The position numbers and the translations under genes were made by a program. DNA of 64,000 bases from Datisca glomerata (taxonomy: Eukaryota > Streptophyta > Magnoliopsida > Cucurbitales > Datiscaceae), in assembly GCA_003255025.1 (NCBI GenBank), contig QANY01003970.1, forward strand, positions 496,001 through 560,000. Direction: 5' to 3'. Below the pieces are notes generated by a model. The model ran no database searches and was not told the DNA's origin. It saw only the letters and a program-made list of their open reading frames with translations. Below, one piece after another: positions 59,045 through 64,000 of the stretch (position 1 is its first letter; each line of letters starts with the position of its first letter).

Positions 59045-60953
59045 GAATTTAAAAATTTGGTCGCCTAAGTTTCGTTTAATCTTTAATACTTTTGTGGGCT
59101 GGTTGCTTGGCTGGGCTAGGTAAGTAGATATCTTATTAAACAACTTTCACATTTTAACCTAATTGACTAACTTAATAGCTATCCGTTAAGTGTCAATCTA
59201 CATTCCTACCCATTTGTTGCACGATTTTGCAATTGCCATTCAGTTGTACACTAAGTGTCAAATTTCTGGCCTTGTTTCTGGATGTAATTAAAGTTTGAGT
59301 AAAATTCACAATAAAAGAAGAATTCCAGAATACAAAAAAACTCATCAAGGAACTGCTCATAAGCTTCGATTTAGGGCTCAATCACCTCTTAAATTCTTCC
59401 AATTGAACAATGTCTACTAAAAAGTAACTAATGTGGTCACACATGCTCATTCGGTTAATAGTCTTCACATTTGTATGAAATTGGATGGCTGATAATGAGT
59501 TTATTAGAGATAAGAGACTAAATGTCTGTTTTTAACCTTTGAGAATGAAATAAGTTTTTTTTTGGGTCAAAGATAAAATGTACTAAACAAAAAGATTTAC
59601 ACTTACATAAGAGACATACTCAGATATACAACAAATACTATAGTGCTAAGCTCAGAGTTAGATATGTAATAATTACACATTATATTGCTACATATAAAGA
59701 GTACCCATGACAAACTAACTAGAACAGTTGCCGCAACGAAGATACATCATAGAAACCACACCAAAAAATCACACAAAGCAAACCAGAACAGAAAATTACA
59801 CCAAACTAGAATACAACACAAACAACCCAACGAAATAAGTTTTTACAAAAGTGATAACTTAATCAAACTGATAATTTAGTCAATTTTTTATATTTACAGT
59901 CGGTTTGATCGGGCTTTTAAGTATTTATAATCTGTTTGATCAGTTTCTTTAATATTTATGGTCGGTTTGATTTGGTTATGTAACAATCGATCATCTTCAG
60001 TTCTGTTAAAATTCTCATAATCTTATGAACCAGACCAAATATTTAGTACAAAATCATTACCGAACCAAATATTTACATGCAGTTCACACAGTACAAAATC
60101 ACTACCTGACCAAAAAATTATACGCCATTCACACTCAAAATCATCACTAGACTAAAGATTAGATATTTAACTAAATGCAAAAATATAAGAAACATTCATG
60201 TACGTTTAAGTTTATGTACAATATACCCCTACACATAATTGACCATTTAAATGCTTACACGTTTTTTATTTTATGCAAAACATACATCTCTATCACATTT
60301 ACTGTTTATTAGAAACCGAAACCAAGAGAAGACCTTACCTTAAGAAAACCAGAAACATCTAAAGAAACTCAGCTCGACCCCTTCCATTTCTCTGTCGTAT
60401 ACTCCAGATTTTGAGGACTGAGCCTCGGATTGACTGTACGGGAGAATTCTTTCACGGGCCTTAACCTCAGAGCTTTTCTTCTTCTTGTGCCTTATCAACG
60501 GCCAATTATCTTAGCTTCTTCTCTTTTCTGATCCTCTTCAGACTACCCATTACTGGTTTTCACCTTCTCATCTTCCTTCATTCTCTATTGTAGCTCCCAC
60601 TGTTTCACCGGATTTCCCAATTCGTTTGGTACCCAAGAAATTGTAACCGAATAAGTTGACACCGGGAAAATCCCTTCTCTTGCTTTAGTAAATTGGGGAT
60701 TCTTTTTTCTTAATTGTAACTGGTTATTTCATCTTATTGGACCTGTGATTGGGGAAGAAAATATATTGTTTGATAGGTCGAAAAGGTTCGTAATTAACTG
60801 ATAATTAAAAAGTAATCTTGAATTAAGGGGAAAAGAGAACCGTCTTTGTCAATTTGACCGCTAGGTAAATATTCTTGAATCTAAAGGAATTTCTTTCGGA
60901 AATTAGACGACGTAAAACTACGCTGGTCTTTCGGCAGCCAAACAATCTAGCAG
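59045..60953. other. Intergenic DNA with minor repeats
   Basis: No gene is recognised. Short repeats built on GGTTTGATC (about 59886-59975) and on ACCAAATATTTA / GTACAAAATCA (about 60035-60150) are present. The stretch from about 60350 is GC-richer and pyrimidine-rich and may be the former 5' flank of the CBSX6-like fragment. Confidence 0.4.
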
Positions 60954-61213
60954 ATGGCATCGGTGTTCTTGTACCATGTGGTGGGCGATCTGACAGTGGG
61001 AAAGCCAGAACTGGCCGAATTTTGCGAGACGGAGACGGTAGAGACCGCAATTCGGGTGATCGGAGAGTCGACAGAGGGTGTTATACCCGTTTGGAAGAGG
61101 AAAACCCACATGGGTATGTTTGAGAAAAGCGAAATGAGGCAGCAGAGGTTTGTGGGCACTGGGTATTCTCAATTACTTAGATATTGTTGCCTTTTTAGCA
61201 AGAAGTCAGAGGT
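60954..61213 (+). pseudogene. CBSX6: Truncated CBSX6-like CBS-domain gene fragment
   Basis: An ATG at 60954 opens MASVFLYHVVGDLTVGKPEL, then ETVETAIRVIGESTEGVIPV, WKRKTHMGMFEKSEMRQQRF and VG. This is the N-terminus of the plant CBSX6-type CBS-domain protein (adenosine-ligand-sensing family). After VG the frame is lost, but the next frame continues ILNYLDIVAFLARSQR, as expected for the family. A 7-bp insertion between the two (one of the GGG/CACTGGG repeats) explains the frameshift. Beyond about residue 85 no homology is seen, and the rest of the protein (several hundred residues) is absent from the window. It looks like a broken or partially duplicated first exon. Confidence 0.82.
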
Positions 61214-61967
61214 TTGGGGGTTTAAGGATCAATATATCTTTTCATTTTCCTTAACAATATTTATACTCATTTTTAAAACAAACAATTTTATACTCTAAAC
61301 GCACTAATTTTCACATTATCACTTATAATCTTTCTATTCCCTCATCATTTTTTTTTCCTTCTTAATGTATATGTCAAATTAATTTAATAATATTTTATTC
61401 ATATTTTTCTTCTTTATTCTTCTACTTAAAGGGTTTTTCAAGTAATTATTTATTTTGTCAGTCAACATTCATACACTAGGTGATTACTTGAAGGGTTCAG
61501 TAGTTGTTTGTGACTACTTGAAAGGTTCAAGTAATTGTTTATGACTACTTGAAGGGTTCAAGTAATTATTTTTTTGTCAGCAATTACCCATACACCATCC
61601 GACTATTTGAAGAATTCAATTTAATAATATTTTATTATTATTCTTTTTCTTTATTTTTCTTCTACTTAAATAATTCAAATAGTATTTTATGATCACTTGA
61701 ACCTTTCAAGTAATTATTTTTTTAGTCAACCCTCATACACAAGTGACTACTTGAAGGATTCAAGTACTTGTTTATGATTACTTGAATGATTCTAGTAGTT
61801 ATTTTTTTATCAGTTAATAACGCATATATCAGGTGACTACTTGAAGGTTTCAAATAGTTATTTATGACTATTGGAGATAAAAATGACTACTTGAATGGTT
61901 CAAGTAGTATTTTATGACTACTTGAACCCTTCAAGTAATAACTTTGATTCTGAAAATTAAAAAAAAT

Positions 61968-62180
61968 ATTACTTGAAGGGTTCAAGTAGTTGTATCTGAC
62001 TACCTGAACCCTTCAAGTAATGATTTTAATTCTGAAAATAAAAAAAATATTACTTGAAGGGTTCAAGTAGTTGTATCTGACTACTTGAACCATTTAAGTA
62101 GTGATTTTGATTCTGAAAGTAAAAAAAATATTACTTGCAGGGTTCAAGTAGTTGTATCTGACCACTTAAACCTTTCAAGT
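61968..62180. repeat. Higher-order repeat with 81-82 bp period inside the palindrome array
   Basis: Three successive units start at 61968, 62050 and 62131. Each holds a palindrome with a GGG centre, the 10-nt spacer TTGTATCTGA, a second palindrome with a CCC-type centre, and a spacer with TTCTGAAA(A/G)TAAAAAAAATA. The two palindromes of a pair are reverse complements of each other, so each unit can also fold as a 21-bp stem with a 10-nt loop. Confidence 0.9.
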
Positions 62181-62855
62181 AGAGAATAAAAATCATTACT
62201 TGAACCCTTCAAGTCAATTTTTTTAATAATTAATATTTGTATCTTTTTCTACTTTATTTATAACGAAACATTTTTTTATACTTGAAGGATTCAAGTAGTT
62301 TTTTATGACTACTTGAACCTTTTAAGTAATTGATTTTTTTAGTCAACACTCATATAACAGGTCACTACTTGAATGGTTCAAGTAGTTGTTTATGACTACT
62401 TAAAAGATTCAAGTAGTTATTTTTTTTTTGTCAGTCAATTACTCATACACTACGTCTACTTGAAAGATTCAAGTAGTTATTTTTTTTGTCAGTCAATTAC
62501 TCATACACCACGTGACTACTTGAACCTTTCAAGTAGTCATAAACAACTACTTGAAGGGTTCAATTAGTTATAAACAACAACTTCAAGTGTTGAGTGATAA
62601 AAAAAATTACTTGAAGGATTCAAGTAGTCATAAAATACTATTTGAACCCTTCAAATAGTCATTTTTGTCTCCAACAATCAAATTTTCAGTGAGTATGTGA
62701 CTACTTGAAGGATTCAAGTAGTCATTTTTACTACTTTGAACCATTTAAGTAATTTTTTCTCTCTTGAAATCTATTCTTTGAACCATTTAAGTAATTATTT
62801 CTCTCTTGAAATTTATTGTCCAGTAAGCTCGTCACTACTTGAAGGGTTCAAGTTG

Positions 62856-63075
62856 TGATGCAGATGGTTTAGCTTTAAAATTTCTGGAATAAATAGATCG
62901 TGGTACGCGCATGTAAACTTTTAGAGAGCATAACTTTTGACTCAGGTGGAACCACGTGGCTCGTGAGATATCAAATTGAAACTTATTCAGAGATCTACAT
63001 GTGCGACTGGGTTTACCCAAGACAGCCCAGTTTCGGGTTTAGAAAATACTGTTTTAAGCACTTTCGGAGGTCCAA
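62856..63075. other. Non-palindromic, GC-richer block inside the array
   Basis: About 220 bp without the array motif, containing TACGCGCATGTAAACTTTTAG and TAACTTTTGACTCAGGTGG (first motif given as TACGCGCATG plus TAAACTTTTAG). It interrupts the palindrome array and differs in base composition. It may be a piece of another repeat family; I cannot identify it. Confidence 0.5.
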
Positions 63076-63325
63076 AATTTGTTACTACTTGAACTCTTCA
63101 AGTACTAGTTTTTTTACTACTTGAACCTTTCAAGTAGTCATTTTTGTCTCCTGCAGTGATTTATACAGAGAGCACGTGACTATTTGAAGGGTTTAAGTAG
63201 TAAAAAAATACTACTTGAACCTTTCAAGCCGTCAAATTATCTGTTGTCGTCAGTTTTATATAGATGCATATAACTACTTGAAGGATTCAAGTAGTGTTTT
63301 ATGACTATTTGAATCCTTAAAGTAA

Positions 63326-64000
63326 TCATTTTGTTTTATGCAATGATTTATAGATAGAGCAATCTAGATATAAAAATTGACACAATCCACATAGTAATCA
63401 ATCTTGAACCCCTAATTGGTTTATAATCACTTAAATTTCAACTAACAAACATATATAATCAACAAACTTATAATGCAAAGAAGTGTAAAGGATTTCACAA
63501 AATCCGAACGAAAAAAAAGTTTTCTCAAGCCTCAAGTTTTCTCCAGCCACTGCCACTTTGTGCCATCAAGTACTTATTCTGCCATTTTGATTGGATCCAA
63601 TAGATCTGAGTTGGTTAAGTACTCATTCGGCCATTACTACCATTAAAGCCTAAACGACTATGCCATGGTCAAAATCAATGCGACTGAGAGGAAGAGCTTC
63701 GCAGAAACAGGAAAGCATGGAGGAAACAAACCTTCGTTGTTTCGCTGAATAGGAAAGTATGAAGGAAAAGAACTAGAAAACATGGACGAAACAATAAGGG
63801 GAAGAAGAAGAGTGAGGGAGTAGATTTGATTTTATTTGTGCATGGGAAAATGGAATAAATGATAAAGAAAAAGAAAATTGATTTTTTTTGTTGATCGTGG
63901 TAGGTTAGGGATGTAAAATTCTAAATTTTAAGAAAAAGATTAAAAATCGTTAACCAAAATAAAAAAGGTACTGATTTACAAATAACTCTCGTTTATGAGA
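63326..64000. other. Intergenic DNA at the window end
   Basis: No gene or repeat is recognised. The palindromic motif stops at about 63325. Confidence 0.45.

Larger units (their letters stand above)
61422..63325. repeat. Array of about 38 palindromic 21-bp units
   Basis: The unit is a near-perfect inverted repeat: a 9-bp arm CTACTTGAA, a 3-nt centre (GGG, CCC, GGA, CCT and similar), and the complementary arm TTCAAGTAG. I counted about 38 recognisable copies (for example at 61545, 61888, 61919, 61968, 62366, 62516, 62701, 63117, 63272), many perfect in both arms. Spacers of 9-15 bp alternate with longer AT-rich spacers, several of which carry a second shared motif (GTCAGTCAATTACTCATACAC, split here as GTCAGTCAATTAC and TCATACAC). 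There is no coding potential. Arms are conserved better than spacers. I do not recognise the family. Confidence 0.93.

Noticed and set aside
60823..61172. Minus-strand and alternative frames over the CBSX6 fragment
   Set aside because: They are shadows; only the frame from 60954 matches a known family.
61422..63325. CRISPR-like array
   Set aside because: Units are palindromic, spacers are unequal, AT-rich and partly shared, and the window is a plant nuclear genome.

Overview
This window is nuclear DNA from a flowering plant, most likely a eudicot. The evidence is its intron-rich genes with GT-AG junctions, plant-type gene families (PERK receptor kinase, DDM1, ANP32-like, a CBSX6 fragment), a nuclear copy of plastid ccsA, and a dense load of Ty1/copia, LINE, MULE and hAT-like elements. 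The sequence is strongly AT-rich. I cannot name the species.

Three host genes look intact, all on the + strand. (1) 3.9-6.2 kb: a two-exon ANP32-like gene (leucine-rich repeats plus a very acidic tail, 436 aa). (2) 26.2-30.8 kb: an eight-exon proline-rich extensin-like receptor kinase (PERK, 603 aa) with all kinase motifs. (3) 48.5-58.3 kb: a fifteen-exon DDM1-type SNF2 chromatin remodeller (754 aa). I derived the exon models by joining ORF blocks at GT/AG sites and checking phase; every junction keeps frame. A fourth host-derived piece, at 60.95 kb, is a broken N-terminal fragment of a CBSX6-like gene.

The rest is mostly mobile DNA. At 0.3-1.4 kb a short hAT-like element (8-bp target duplication) lies beside plastid-derived ccsA and ndhF pieces. 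At 7.6-10.2 kb is a decayed LTR element. At 11.74-12.92 kb is a longer member of the same hAT-like family, again with an 8-bp target duplication, and at 13.4-13.7 kb a MULE transposase remnant. At 15.1-23.7 kb a minus-strand LINE is split by a 6.4-kb copia element with a TTTTG duplication. At 34.4-43.8 kb is a minus-strand copia with a very long 3' LTR, and at 43.8-47.8 kb a truncated copia that ends just upstream of DDM1. At 55.1-57.4 kb an internally deleted copia (CCTTA duplication) sits inside the last intron of DDM1.

The least explained structure is at 61.4-63.3 kb: about 38 copies of a 21-bp near-palindrome (arm CTACTTGAA, 3-nt centre, complementary arm). Many are paired so that neighbouring palindromes are reverse complements of each other across a loop of about 10 nt, and part of the array repeats with an 81-82 bp period. 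It lies directly after the truncated CBSX6 fragment.

The host genes share no obvious pathway. The thematic link is that DDM1, which keeps transposons silenced in plants, is here flanked and invaded by copia elements, and has an E2F-type site in its putative promoter.
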